Assembly (NCBI GenBank): GCA_945897695.1
Contig: CAMDGW010000113.1
Span: 1-7,740, forward strand
Source: Pseudobacteriovorax antillogorgiicola
GTDB lineage: Bacteria; Bdellovibrionota_B; Oligoflexia; Oligoflexales; RGVZ01
Length of the DNA: 7,740 nt
Direction of reading: 5' to 3'
Shown: piece after piece, positions 1 to 6,615 of the stretch
Position numbering within the stretch: the first letter of the stretch is position 1
Layout: each line of letters begins with the position of its first letter
Notes under the pieces: model-generated
Database searches by the model: none
Told to the model about the DNA's origin: nothing
The model's input: only the letters and a program-made list of their open reading frames with translations
Program-made: the position numbers and the translations under genes

Positions 1-69
1 GAAGGTGCGCCCAAAGGCATAAATAATGTTAAGAATTGGGACACAACCTAGTCACGTAACTCGAGTAGC

Positions 70-112
70 TCATAAAATCAAACAGGCGGGGGCAACTTCA
101 TGCCTCCACCTG
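70..112 (-). terminator. Probable Rho-independent terminator of the fadN-fadA operon
   Basis: Read on the minus strand, an 11-bp stem (bases 102-112 pairing with 83-93, nine Watson-Crick pairs, one G-U and one mismatch) closes an 8-nt loop and is followed by a T-rich stretch, TTTGATTTTATG. It is GC-rich, as expected of an intrinsic terminator, and lies about 120 nt after the fadA stop. The T tract is interrupted, so strength is uncertain. Confidence 0.45.
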
Positions 113-140
113 CTGGTAATCAGTAATTTCCGAATTAGCT

Positions 141-179
141 CCCGACTGAATTCAATTTGAATAATTGAATTCAGTCGGG
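141..179. repeat. Perfect 17-bp inverted repeat with 5-nt loop
   Basis: Bases 141-157 are exactly complementary to 163-179, leaving the loop TGAAT. The outer part is CCCGAC/GTCGGG and the inner part is AT-rich with an EcoRI-like GAATTC in each arm. No T tract follows on either strand, so it is not a textbook terminator. In the fadA mRNA tail it would form a stable hairpin that could block 3' exonucleases or act with the terminator further on. Confidence 0.85.
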
Positions 180-230
180 TGGCACCATTTGGATTTGGTG
201 GTCGGGTGGCACCATTTGGCATTTGGATTG
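174..230. repeat. Imperfect tandem duplication, 27-bp period
   Basis: The 19-nt block GTCGGGTGGCACCATTTGG occurs at 174-192 and again at 201-219, and each copy is followed by a related ATTTGG-containing tail (the second with one extra base). Each block contains the near-palindrome GGTGGCACC. The first copy also supplies the right end of the 17-bp hairpin, so GTCGGG occurs twice and its complement CCCGAC once. The array begins within a few bases of the fadA stop codon. Confidence 0.85.
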
Positions 231-232
231 TC

Positions 233-1420
233 TTAAAGCAGCTCAAAGATTCCAGCAGCGCCCATGCCTGTGCCGATGCACATCGAAACCATCCCCCACT
301 TCTGTTTGTCACGCTTCATGCCGTGAAGTAGCGTCGCCGTTAGCTTTGCACCGGTTGCGCCGAGTGGGTGTCCGAGGGCAATGGCACCACCGGTTACGTT
401 GATTCGCTCAGGGTCCAGTTTTAGATTCCGTACCACTGCTAGCGCTTGAGCAGCGAACGCTTCATTGAGCTCAATGCGCTCAATCTTGTCTGGTGAGATG
501 CCTGCTAATTGGCATGCCTTCGGAATAGCTGCGATCGGGCCAATACCCATGACTCGCGGTGGGACGCCGGCAACCGAAAATCCAGCAAAACGCGCCATCG
601 GCTTTAAGTTGTGCTTTTTGACAAACTCCTCGCTGCATACGAAACACATTGCGGCACCGTCACTCATCTGCGAACTATTGCCGGCAGTAACAGTTCCTCC
701 AGGCTGAAGGAATGCGGGTCGAAGTTTTGCCAAAGCCTCAACGGTGGTATCAGCCCGAGGCCCTTCATCTGTGTCAACGATTTGCTCCCGAATTTCGACT
801 TTGCCACCATCTTTTGGCGTTCTTGACGACGCCTTGATGGGAATGATTTCATCCTTGAAGAGCCCATGCTCAATGGCTTTGACGGCTTTTTGGTGACTTT
901 CAAACGAAAATTTATCCTGATCTGCGCGGGTCACCTTGAAGTCGACCGAAACGTTTTCAGCGGTCATCCCCATGCCCAGGTAGGCAGCAGGGTGGAGCTC
1001 ATTCATTTGACGACTTCCCACCACTTTGTGTCCCATCATTGGGATCAGCGACATGCTTTCAGTCCCGCCAGCCATGATGCAATGAGCCTGCCCAGCCATG
1101 ACGCGGTCGGCAGCCATGGCAATGGTTTGAAGGCCTGACGAGCAAAAGCGGTTTACGGTGACCCCCGAAACCGAGTCTGGCAAGCCGGAAAGAAGGACGA
1201 TGAAGCGCGCTACGTTCATGCCTTGCTCCGCTTCTGGCATAGCACAGCCAACGATTACGTCCTCGATCAGTGCAGGGTCAAATTTTGGTGTGCGCTCCAA
1301 AATTCCCTTGATCACGTCTGCACAAAGATCATCTGGGCGCTTGGCTCTGAAGCCTCCACGAAAGGCTTTACCGACAGCACTGCGATAGGGTGAAACAATG
1401 TACGCTGCTTTGGATGTCAT
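233..1420 (-). CDS. fadA: 3-ketoacyl-CoA thiolase (acetyl-CoA C-acyltransferase), FadA type
   Basis: This enzyme performs the last step of beta-oxidation: thiolytic cleavage of 3-ketoacyl-CoA with CoA to give acetyl-CoA and a shortened acyl-CoA, in the cytoplasm. The 395-aa length is normal for the family and all catalytic landmarks are present: acyl-accepting Cys93 in NRFCSSG, the NEAFA motif at 319-323, His351 in the GGAIALGHPLGATG block (344-357), and the general-base Cys381 in CIGTGMG. The start is ATG with a GAGG ribosome site 9 nt upstream (1430-1433). It is the second gene of an operon, 42 nt after the hydratase/dehydrogenase gene, so the two supply the last three steps of the cycle. 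A biosynthetic acetoacetyl-CoA thiolase is the main alternative. The pairing with a FadN-type partner favours a degradative role. No truncation or missing residue is seen. Confidence 0.95.
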   Translation of the reverse strand: MTSKAAYIVSPYRSAVGKAFRGGFRAKRPDDLCADVIKGILERTPKFDPALIEDVIVGCAMPEAEQGMNVARFIVLLSGLPDSVSGVTVNRFCSSGLQTIAMAADRVMAGQAHCIMAGGTESMSLIPMMGHKVVGSRQMNELHPAAYLGMGMTAENVSVDFKVTRADQDKFSFESHQKAVKAIEHGLFKDEIIPIKASSRTPKDGGKVEIREQIVDTDEGPRADTTVEALAKLRPAFLQPGGTVTAGNSSQMSDGAAMCFVCSEEFVKKHNLKPMARFAGFSVAGVPPRVMGIGPIAAIPKACQLAGISPDKIERIELNEAFAAQALAVVRNLKLDPERINVTGGAIALGHPLGATGAKLTATLLHGMKRDKQKWGMVSMCIGTGMGAAGIFELL

Positions 1421-1462
1421 GTGAATTTTCCTCGCTTGAGCGGTGAATTAAAAGTCTGAATC

Positions 1463-3895
1463 TTAGTTACGCAAGGGGCTGCCGTTTTTGAGCATGTGCT
1501 CAATTCGCGCCTGAGTTTTCTCTGTCTGACAAAGTTCAACAAAGGCTTCCCGCTCAAGATCAAGCAAGTATTGCTCGCTCACTGATAGGCCACCGTCGAT
1601 TTCTCCTCCGCAAAGCACGCGGGCAATGCGCTCAGCAATGAATGCATCATGCTGACTGACTTGCTTTTGCTCGACCATGTTATAAAGCATCATTCTGAAC
1701 GTTTGAACACCTGGGTCTCCCACCACTTTGATGTCTAAGCGTGGGCTAGGTGGCACGTATCCGCAATCTAATATGTGCAGCGCGTAAGACTTGGCGCGTG
1801 CAATCACGTGGTCTTTGGACAGTGAGATGGTCGAAGAGGGTGGCATTAGGCCCATTTCAATGGCTTCATGCGCCGAGGCCGACGTGCGCGCCATTCCGAT
1901 TAATAGAAATGCCCTCTGCAGGAATTGCATCGGATCGGGGCGCTCAGCAAGGGGCATCAAGTCATAGCATCGCAGCGCCAGTTCTTTAGTGCCACCGCCA
2001 GCGGGCAGAAGGCCCACACCGATTTCCACGAGTCCGGCGTAGGTTTCTCCTGCAAGCACACGATGGGCGCAGTGCAAAGCTGTCTCGCAGCCACCACCGA
2101 GAGCAAGGCCATGAACTCCAGCCACAACTGGAAACGGAGCGAACTTGATCATCTGCATGGCGCCTTGGAAAGTACGGATAAATTTATCCAGGCTAGCCCA
2201 ATCTTTTTTGCCGATGACTTCGAGAATTTCTTTGAGGTTTGCGCCTGCGGAAAAGGCGTCACCCTCGTTGCCGATCACCATGGCGTCGAAGGATTCAGAT
2301 ACCTTAGGCAGTGATTTGAGGATGAACTCGACCATGGAACTATCGAGTGCGTTCATTTTACTGTGAAATGTGAGGCATGCGACACCGTCGCCAATATCAA
2401 CAAGCGACGCGTTTTTAATTCCCATCACCAAACGCTGATCAGCATCGGTCAGAAATTTTGGTAGTCGAAACTGATGCGGCTGAACAGGTATTTTTGGGCG
2501 AGCCGCTTTTTGGCTGTAATACTGATCAGAGGGTCCGCGTAGACTCCATTCCAGCGTTCCCGGAGCCACATCATAGAATTTGACACCAGGCTTGCACCAG
2601 TCGGGAAGCTTAACGTTGTCGTCCTGCATCCGCTTTAGAATCTTGTCGTATCCAAGGCCCTGCCAGAGTTCAAATGGTCCCATCTCCCAGCTAAATCCAC
2701 ACTTGATCCCGTCATCGAGGGGCTTTGGCACGCCACCAGCGATCTCGTCCATGAGTAACGCGGAGTAACTAAAAGTGTCGCGAAGAACGCGCCATACAAA
2801 TTGAGCATAAGAGTCTTTTTGATCAAGAACTAATGTGAGACGTTTGATGAGATCAGGTTCTTTGGATGTTTGGTTGGCCCAAGGGACCTCGGCTTGAGTC
2901 TGTGTTTCGTAGGTATTTGTTGCAGGGCGAAGTGCGAGGATGACGGTTTTGCCACTGGCGTCCTTATCTTTTTTATAACAACCCACATTATTCGTTTTTT
3001 GGCCTAGGCGGCCAGACGCAATAAGGTCGTCCATCCATTGTGGCATCTTAAACCATTCGCGGTAAGGGTCTTGAGGTGCGCGTTCATAAGTGTTTTTTGC
3101 CACATGGGCGAAAGTGTCAAGACCCACCACATCCATGGTTCTAAACGTTGCAGATGATGGGCGTCCCATGAGTTTTCCGGTTAAAGCATCGACTGTCTCG
3201 ATGTTTAGGTTAAGATCTGCCATGGCCTGAAGAGTCGCTTGATTGACGAACACTCCAATCCTATTGGCGATGAAGTTAACCGTATCAAAGGCATGAACTA
3301 CACCCTTACCAAGGGTGTCTTCCGACCATTGACTAAAACTTGATATGAGTTCTTTGCGCGTTAGACCATGAGGAATAATTTCAAGAAGCTTCATATAACG
3401 TGGTGGATTAAAAAAATGTGTGCCAAAGAAGTTCGTCACAAACTGCTCTGGCATGTCCTTGGCAATGTCTTCAAGATTAATGCCAGACGTGTTGGTAGTG
3501 ATGGGGATTCCAGGCTTTGCGTATTCCATCACACGGATAAATAGCTTTTGTTTTATATCAAGTTTTTCGATCACAGCTTCTACTACCCAATCACATTCAC
3601 GGAGCACCGCCATATCATCATCGAAATTTCCAGGGATGATTCCGACCAGGGCGCTCGATGAGAACAAAGGAGATGGTTTTAAACTTTTAAGATTTTCGAT
3701 CGCTAGGATGCTGCGGGCGGATCGAAAATTCTTACCCACGATTTTTGCGTCTTTGGGATCTTTGGGTGGTTCTTGACTTGCTAAGTCCAGAAGGTGAACC
3801 CTGATTCCAGCAGCAGAAAGGAGTGCTGCGATTTGAGCTCCCATAACCCCAGAACCAAGAACTGCTGCGCGGCGAATTTTTAGACGTTGACTCAT
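1463..3895 (-). CDS. fadN: Fused 3-hydroxyacyl-CoA dehydrogenase / enoyl-CoA hydratase, FadN type
   Basis: This bifunctional beta-oxidation enzyme hydrates trans-2-enoyl-CoA and oxidises the resulting 3-hydroxyacyl-CoA with NAD. The 810 aa begin with the dehydrogenase: Rossmann motif GSGVMG at 14-19, Ser137 (NTSG), catalytic His160 in GTHFFNP, Glu172, and Asn211 in NFIANR. Two C-terminal dehydrogenase-type segments follow at about 250-300 and 385-425 (the latter with MGPFELW). A crotonase domain occupies about 495-690, with oxyanion-hole segments FSAGAN (548-553) and ALGGGCE, and both hydratase glutamates, Glu604 and Glu624, so both activities look intact. The domain order is the reverse of E. 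coli FadB/FadJ and matches Bacillus FadN, which is a little shorter. A strong GAGGAGG ribosome site (3906-3912), 10 nt upstream, fixes the start. It is the first gene of an operon with the thiolase. The symbol follows domain order; databases may name it fadB. Confidence 0.93.
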   Translation of the reverse strand: MSQRLKIRRAAVLGSGVMGAQIAALLSAAGIRVHLLDLASQEPPKDPKDAKIVGKNFRSARSILAIENLKSLKPSPLFSSSALVGIIPGNFDDDMAVLRECDWVVEAVIEKLDIKQKLFIRVMEYAKPGIPITTNTSGINLEDIAKDMPEQFVTNFFGTHFFNPPRYMKLLEIIPHGLTRKELISSFSQWSEDTLGKGVVHAFDTVNFIANRIGVFVNQATLQAMADLNLNIETVDALTGKLMGRPSSATFRTMDVVGLDTFAHVAKNTYERAPQDPYREWFKMPQWMDDLIASGRLGQKTNNVGCYKKDKDASGKTVILALRPATNTYETQTQAEVPWANQTSKEPDLIKRLTLVLDQKDSYAQFVWRVLRDTFSYSALLMDEIAGGVPKPLDDGIKCGFSWEMGPFELWQGLGYDKILKRMQDDNVKLPDWCKPGVKFYDVAPGTLEWSLRGPSDQYYSQKAARPKIPVQPHQFRLPKFLTDADQRLVMGIKNASLVDIGDGVACLTFHSKMNALDSSMVEFILKSLPKVSESFDAMVIGNEGDAFSAGANLKEILEVIGKKDWASLDKFIRTFQGAMQMIKFAPFPVVAGVHGLALGGGCETALHCAHRVLAGETYAGLVEIGVGLLPAGGGTKELALRCYDLMPLAERPDPMQFLQRAFLLIGMARTSASAHEAIEMGLMPPSSTISLSKDHVIARAKSYALHILDCGYVPPSPRLDIKVVGDPGVQTFRMMLYNMVEQKQVSQHDAFIAERIARVLCGGEIDGGLSVSEQYLLDLEREAFVELCQTEKTQARIEHMLKNGSPLRN

Positions 3896-3905
3896 TGGTG
3901 TGTTG

Positions 3906-3912
3906 CCTCCTC
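3906..3912 (-). promoter_or_regulatory. Strong ribosome binding site of fadN
   Basis: GAGGAGG on the minus strand is close to a full match to the anti-Shine-Dalgarno sequence. It ends 10 nt before the fadN ATG and fixes that start. Confidence 0.8.
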
Positions 3913-3914
3913 AA

Positions 3915-3936
3915 CTGCTGGGACAATAATCAGCAG
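3915..3936. promoter_or_regulatory. Inverted repeat, candidate operator for fadN-fadA
   Basis: CTGCTG (3915-3920) and CAGCAG (3931-3936) form a 6-bp inverted repeat with a 10-nt spacer. On the minus strand it begins just after the predicted transcription start and ends just before the ribosome site, a common place for a repressor to sit. Fatty-acid operons are commonly repressed by acyl-CoA-sensing FadR- or TetR-type proteins; no such gene is in the window. A leader hairpin is the alternative. Confidence 0.35.
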
Positions 3937-3945
3937 AGGACTAAA

Positions 3946-3974
3946 ATCGTAAATGTTTTTTGCTATTTGGGCAA
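3946..3974 (-). promoter_or_regulatory. Predicted sigma70-type promoter of fadN-fadA
   Basis: On the minus strand TTGCCC (3969-3974) and TACGAT (3946-3951) are separated by exactly 17 nt; each matches four of six consensus bases. This puts the transcription start near 3939, about 44 nt before the fadN ATG. Confidence 0.5.
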
Positions 3975-3977
3975 TTA

Positions 3978-3986
3978 TGGTACATT
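3978..3986 (+). promoter_or_regulatory. Possible extended -10 promoter for the 113-aa gene
   Basis: TGGTACATT has the TGn extension and a -10 with four of six consensus bases, but no good -35 lies at the right distance. It would start transcription near 3993, about 35 nt before the ATG. It nearly abuts the -35 of the divergent fadN promoter, so the two promoters would compete. Confidence 0.3.
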
Positions 3987-4027
3987 AAAAGAAATGTTAA
4001 TTTGACCCGTCAGGAAAGGGGTTACCT

Positions 4028-4369
4028 ATGAGTGAGCTAAGGAATGCGCAATGGACTCTCGATGCCATTGAAAACGGTACATCCAACGCTGCAACCATTT
4101 ACAAAACTGCCTCCGAGCTCGACCCTGTAAGCGTTTACTTTATCTTTCGCTACATCCGGGAAATCTATACTCCAACTAATCCTTCGGCCACGGGTGTCAT
4201 GGAGCGTATGGTGGAATTGACTCGTACCTACGATGATTTGGTGCGAATGACAAAAAAGGCTGAAAAAGACCCAATTAGAGAGTGGTTTGACGACACCTAC
4301 CGCATCAAAGACTTTCACGGCAAACCCCATGAACTTATTGAGTTGATCGTTGAAAAGATTGAAGGCTGA
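4028..4369 (+). CDS. Small protein of unknown function, probably all-helical, 113 aa
   Basis: I do not recognise this family. The protein is charged and rich in Glu, Lys and Arg, without cysteine, signal peptide or membrane segment, so it is probably cytoplasmic. Its sequence suggests helices at about 4-16, 19-30, 33-47, 54-79 and 100-112, with a conserved-looking central stretch of aromatic residues (VYFIFRYIREIY, 36-47). The ATG has a good ribosome site, AAGGGG at 4016-4021, 6 nt upstream, which supports this strand over a 127-aa open frame on the opposite strand. It is transcribed away from fadN from a 132-bp divergent gap and is followed 63 nt later by a lipoprotein gene on the same strand. 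The divergent position might suggest control together with fadN, but nothing in the protein resembles a DNA-binding regulator. Coding confidence is fairly high; function is unknown. Confidence 0.75.
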   Translation: MSELRNAQWTLDAIENGTSNAATIYKTASELDPVSVYFIFRYIREIYTPTNPSATGVMERMVELTRTYDDLVRMTKKAEKDPIREWFDDTYRIKDFHGKPHELIELIVEKIEG

Positions 4370-4387
4370 GTGTTTCGTGGATCGTTG

Positions 4388-4396
4388 TGATAAAAT
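4388..4396 (+). promoter_or_regulatory. Probable extended -10 promoter of the lipoprotein gene
   Basis: TGATAAAAT combines the TGn extension with TAAAAT, five of six matches to the -10 consensus, in the 63-nt gap before the lipoprotein gene. The -35 region is poor, as is usual for extended -10 promoters. The start would be near 4403, about 30 nt before the GTG. The gene may also be read through from the 113-aa gene, since no terminator lies between them. Confidence 0.45.
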
Positions 4397-4421
4397 ATAG
4401 GCAGATGACCTTTGTTTCACT

Positions 4422-4426
4422 GGAGG
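4422..4426 (+). promoter_or_regulatory. Ribosome binding site that decides the lipoprotein start
   Basis: GGAGG lies 6 nt before the GTG at 4433. The alternative TTG start at 4412 lies upstream of this site and has no comparable one of its own, so the 70-aa product is preferred over the 77-aa one. Confidence 0.7.
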
Positions 4427-4432
4427 TATGCC

Positions 4433-4645
4433 GTGAAGGTAGTTTTAGCTTCAATGATGCTCTTAGCTATGGCCTCGCTAAACAGCTGTCAAACAGGTGG
4501 TTTGGGCGTGGTTCAAGGTAACGAAGGCGGCAGTCAGCCAATCAGTGAGCAAGAAGCCTTTGATATGCAAAAGGCTGTTAATCGTTGCCAACGCTCCGGC
4601 GGGACACGTGTGGTCAAAATCCGCGGTCAGCTTCGCTGCTACTGA
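4433..4645 (+). CDS. Small predicted lipoprotein, 70 aa
   Basis: A short hydrophobic signal peptide (residues 1-18, one Lys at position 2, then VVLASMMLLAMA) ends in the lipobox LNSC, so Cys19 should be lipidated and residues 20-70 should lie outside the inner membrane. Gln at +2 would favour the outer membrane if standard Lol rules apply. The mature part has a Gly/Gln-rich linker (20-37), a probable helix (38-52) and a basic C-terminal segment with Cys52 and Cys69, which could form a disulfide. I chose GTG at 4433 because GGAGG (4422-4426) lies 6 nt upstream; the longer TTG start at 4412 would put this ribosome site inside the gene and extend the signal peptide with WR-containing residues. 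Family and role are unknown. It converges on nnr with only 21 bases between the stop codons. Confidence 0.75.
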   Translation: MKVVLASMMLLAMASLNSCQTGGLGVVQGNEGGSQPISEQEAFDMQKAVNRCQRSGGTRVVKIRGQLRCY

Positions 4646-4666
4646 GTTCCCGAATAAAACTACAGA

Positions 4667-6277
4667 TTAAATCCGTCCCGCGATTCCCAATCGCGAAAGA
4701 ATGTCTGTGGCAATGACGGCGTCATCGCCAACGTCTTGCGCCGCCATCCAGGCTGCCCGCGATAACAGTGTGTAACCTCTAGCCGCAGCAAAATTTATGG
4801 AGCAGCCCACAGCCAGATGGGCGCCAATGATACCTGCTAATAAATCTCCAGAGCCAGCTCTCGACAAGGTATTGCTTCCCGACAGACAGATGATGGGTGC
4901 CGTTTTTTGTGGAGACATAATAACTGGCGCAGCATTTTTATAAATAACATGAACTCCAAGTGCCGACGTCAAATGGTTGGCCGACAAAACACCGGCAGGC
5001 GTTAGTGGGGGAATCGTTGTTGACTCACTGAGCTTCATCCATTCGCCATGATGCGGGGTGAGAATAAATCGCTCCGGCGGTAAGGCTCCTAATTTGGCAA
5101 TCAGCGCTGCGATGTTATGGAGCGCTCCAGCATCCAAAACAACTGTTCTACCGCTCTCAGCAAAATCGCACAGCACCTTCAGCGAGCTGTGGTCTAGGCA
5201 TTGAGCTGCCCAGCCAGGTCCAAGTACAACCGTATTGACACGTCTTTCCTCAAGAAAGCGTTGTAATGATGGCGCATCGATTTTTACACCATCGAAAAAA
5301 GCCTCAGTTGTCAGTTCGACTGGAATTGGCATGTCTACTGGCGCTTGTCCCCTTGGAATCGCAAGCGTGCACCATCCGGCTCCGCTGCGAAGGGCGGCAA
5401 GGCCTGCCATGATCGGTGCCCCCAATTTACCCTCAGATCCCCCGACCACAAGCACGTGGCCACGATCATATTTGTGCGCGCTTTTGGGGAGCTGACGCCA
5501 AGGATCAGCAGCCAACACATCGTGAGGGGTGACTTCGCGCCAAATGGCTCTGTGGTCTTTCATGGCCAATGTTTGAGCGGCTTTGGGAAAGCCAATATCT
5601 GCTACTGTAATATTTCCGCACAGAGTAGCTCCGGGCATTAGACGATGGATTGGACGGGACGAACCAAAAGTGACCGTCTCGTGCGCCTTAAGAAGTGCTG
5701 TGGACACTGATCCGTCGTCAGCTGAAAGTCCAGAGGGGACGTCAACCGCAATGACGGTTGCTCCGGGGAGTCGAGCTGCTTCTGTCAGTATGCCAGACAT
5801 GGTTCCACCTGAGGGGGGGATGAATCCAATGCCTGAAATGGCATCAATGATAATTGGTTTGGAAAGTCGAAGCGCCTCTAGTGTTCCTGGTTGCCAGTGC
5901 GTGAGCACAAGCCCCATTTCTTCGACCGTCGATTGTTGCTGATCGAAGAGTGCGGAAGTTTTTTTGCCTTGTTCACTAGCAACGACAATTGTCACCATAC
6001 AACCATGATCATGGAGAACTCGGGCAGCGACCAAGCCGTCGCCCCCATTGTTGCCCAACCCGCACAGAACGAGCACAGGGTGTGATTCAGCGCCGCGATC
6101 AATAGCTACCTTGGCGATTGCTCTGCCAGCGGTTTCCATTAGCGCAGCCGCTGACAAGTGAAATTCTTTGCATGAAATATCATCGACTGCACGCGCAAGT
6201 TCACGATCCCAGATATGCTTTGTCCAGAGGGATTCTTCTGGTTCTGTGAAAAACTTGGAGCTGCTGTTTTGCTTCAT
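4667..6277 (-). CDS. nnr: Bifunctional NAD(P)H-hydrate epimerase / ADP-dependent NAD(P)H-hydrate dehydratase
   Basis: This enzyme repairs NADHX and NADPHX, the hydrated cofactors formed spontaneously or by side reactions: the N-terminal half interconverts R and S epimers, and the C-terminal half dehydrates the S form using ADP. The epimerase (about 20-235) shows LMETAGRA (46-53), the GLGNNGGDG loop (73-81), Asp145 in IIDAISGIGF, and AVDVPSGLSADDG (177-189). The dehydratase (about 265-536) shows the RGHVLVVGGS nucleotide-binding start, LGPGW (352-356), LDAGAL (381-386), LTPHHGEW (406-413) and RAGSGDLLAG with the catalytic Asp478. The 536-aa length is slightly long because of about 20 extra N-terminal residues. 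The ATG overlaps the upstream stop as ATGA and has only a weak GGTGG ribosome site, suggesting translational coupling. It is the last gene of a minus-strand operon and has no recognisable terminator after it. Confidence 0.93.
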   Translation of the reverse strand: MKQNSSSKFFTEPEESLWTKHIWDRELARAVDDISCKEFHLSAAALMETAGRAIAKVAIDRGAESHPVLVLCGLGNNGGDGLVAARVLHDHGCMVTIVVASEQGKKTSALFDQQQSTVEEMGLVLTHWQPGTLEALRLSKPIIIDAISGIGFIPPSGGTMSGILTEAARLPGATVIAVDVPSGLSADDGSVSTALLKAHETVTFGSSRPIHRLMPGATLCGNITVADIGFPKAAQTLAMKDHRAIWREVTPHDVLAADPWRQLPKSAHKYDRGHVLVVGGSEGKLGAPIMAGLAALRSGAGWCTLAIPRGQAPVDMPIPVELTTEAFFDGVKIDAPSLQRFLEERRVNTVVLGPGWAAQCLDHSSLKVLCDFAESGRTVVLDAGALHNIAALIAKLGALPPERFILTPHHGEWMKLSESTTIPPLTPAGVLSANHLTSALGVHVIYKNAAPVIMSPQKTAPIICLSGSNTLSRAGSGDLLAGIIGAHLAVGCSINFAAARGYTLLSRAAWMAAQDVGDDAVIATDILSRLGIAGRI

Positions 6278-6576
6278 GATTCAAGAACCGTTCCACCCGA
6301 TTTTTCAACGACCTGAACAAACTTTGATTTCACTTCATCCTTAAATGCCTTGTGCGCAAAGGCGATTTTTTCAACGGTCAGCGTAAAGATGGCATCGCTA
6401 CCTTGTTCTGAACGATTAAACTGCAGAGTGGACGTTCCCAGTTTGGAAATTTTGACAACAAGGTGTCCGTCCTCTTCGCCGATCGACACCAGCTGACCGA
6501 GAGCTCGACCTTCCATGGTTTGGCGAAGGGCTGAAATAATGTCACTGTTGGGTTGTTTTGAAAATTTGATCTTCAT
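6274..6576 (-). CDS. Conserved-looking small protein of unknown function, 100 aa
   Basis: I do not recognise this with confidence. The 100 aa are soluble and contain no cysteine, signal peptide or membrane segment. The pattern suggests an N-terminal strand and helix (1-22), three or four strands (26-69, including GHLVVKISKLG and DAIFTLTVEK), and a C-terminal helix (73-92). This alpha/beta layout loosely resembles the small putative polyhydroxyalkanoate-system proteins, but that is a topological impression only. The ATG follows an AGGAAAGG ribosome site whose AAAGG part lies 10 nt upstream (6587-6591). Its TGA stop overlaps the ATG of nnr by 4 bases, so the two are translated together. It lies 39 nt after the 147-aa gene. 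Good coding evidence; function open. Confidence 0.75.
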   Translation of the reverse strand: MKIKFSKQPNSDIISALRQTMEGRALGQLVSIGEEDGHLVVKISKLGTSTLQFNRSEQGSDAIFTLTVEKIAFAHKAFKDEVKSKFVQVVEKSGGTVLES

Positions 6577-6615
6577 GAGTGTCCGGCCTTTCCTATCTTG
6601 ATGCCTCAGCCCACA

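Larger units (their letters stand above)
1..232. other. Non-coding region downstream of fadA
   Basis: These 232 bases contain no convincing gene. On the plus strand a frame is open from base 1 to a TAG at 49-51 (16 codons) and could be the tail of a convergent gene, but that is too little to call. The rest holds the probable fad-operon terminator (70-112), a 17-bp hairpin (141-179) and two tandem copies of a 19-nt block (174-230), each annotated separately. Confidence 0.5.

Noticed and set aside
1..51. Sixteen open codons on the plus strand ending in TAG at 49-51, possibly the tail of a convergent gene.
   Set aside because: Too short to separate from chance, and no family sequence can be recognised.
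70..312. An 80-aa minus-strand frame spanning the fadA 3' end and the repeats.
   Set aside because: It overlaps the conserved thiolase C-terminus in another frame and then merely translates the tandem repeat (PNGATR twice).
1925..2314. A 129-aa open frame on the plus strand inside fadN.
   Set aside because: It is antisense to the crotonase domain with its catalytic motifs and is a shadow of that gene.
3300..3318. Perfect 8-bp inverted repeat with a 3-nt loop inside fadN (ACACCCTT/AAGGGTGT).
   Set aside because: It lies within conserved dehydrogenase coding sequence (DTLGKGVV), has no T tract, and can be explained by the codons used.
4037..4420. A 127-aa open frame on the minus strand opposite the 113-aa gene.
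   Set aside because: It has a Cys/His/Phe-rich composition typical of an antisense shadow, while the plus-strand gene has a well-placed ribosome site.
4679..4695. CGCGAT/ATCGCG hairpin at the 3' end of nnr, as a possible terminator.
   Set aside because: It lies inside the last codons of nnr, is not followed by a run of T on either strand, and no clear terminator can be claimed for either convergent gene.
5583..5942. A 119-aa open frame on the plus strand inside nnr.
   Set aside because: It is antisense to the conserved epimerase domain and shows no independent coding signs.
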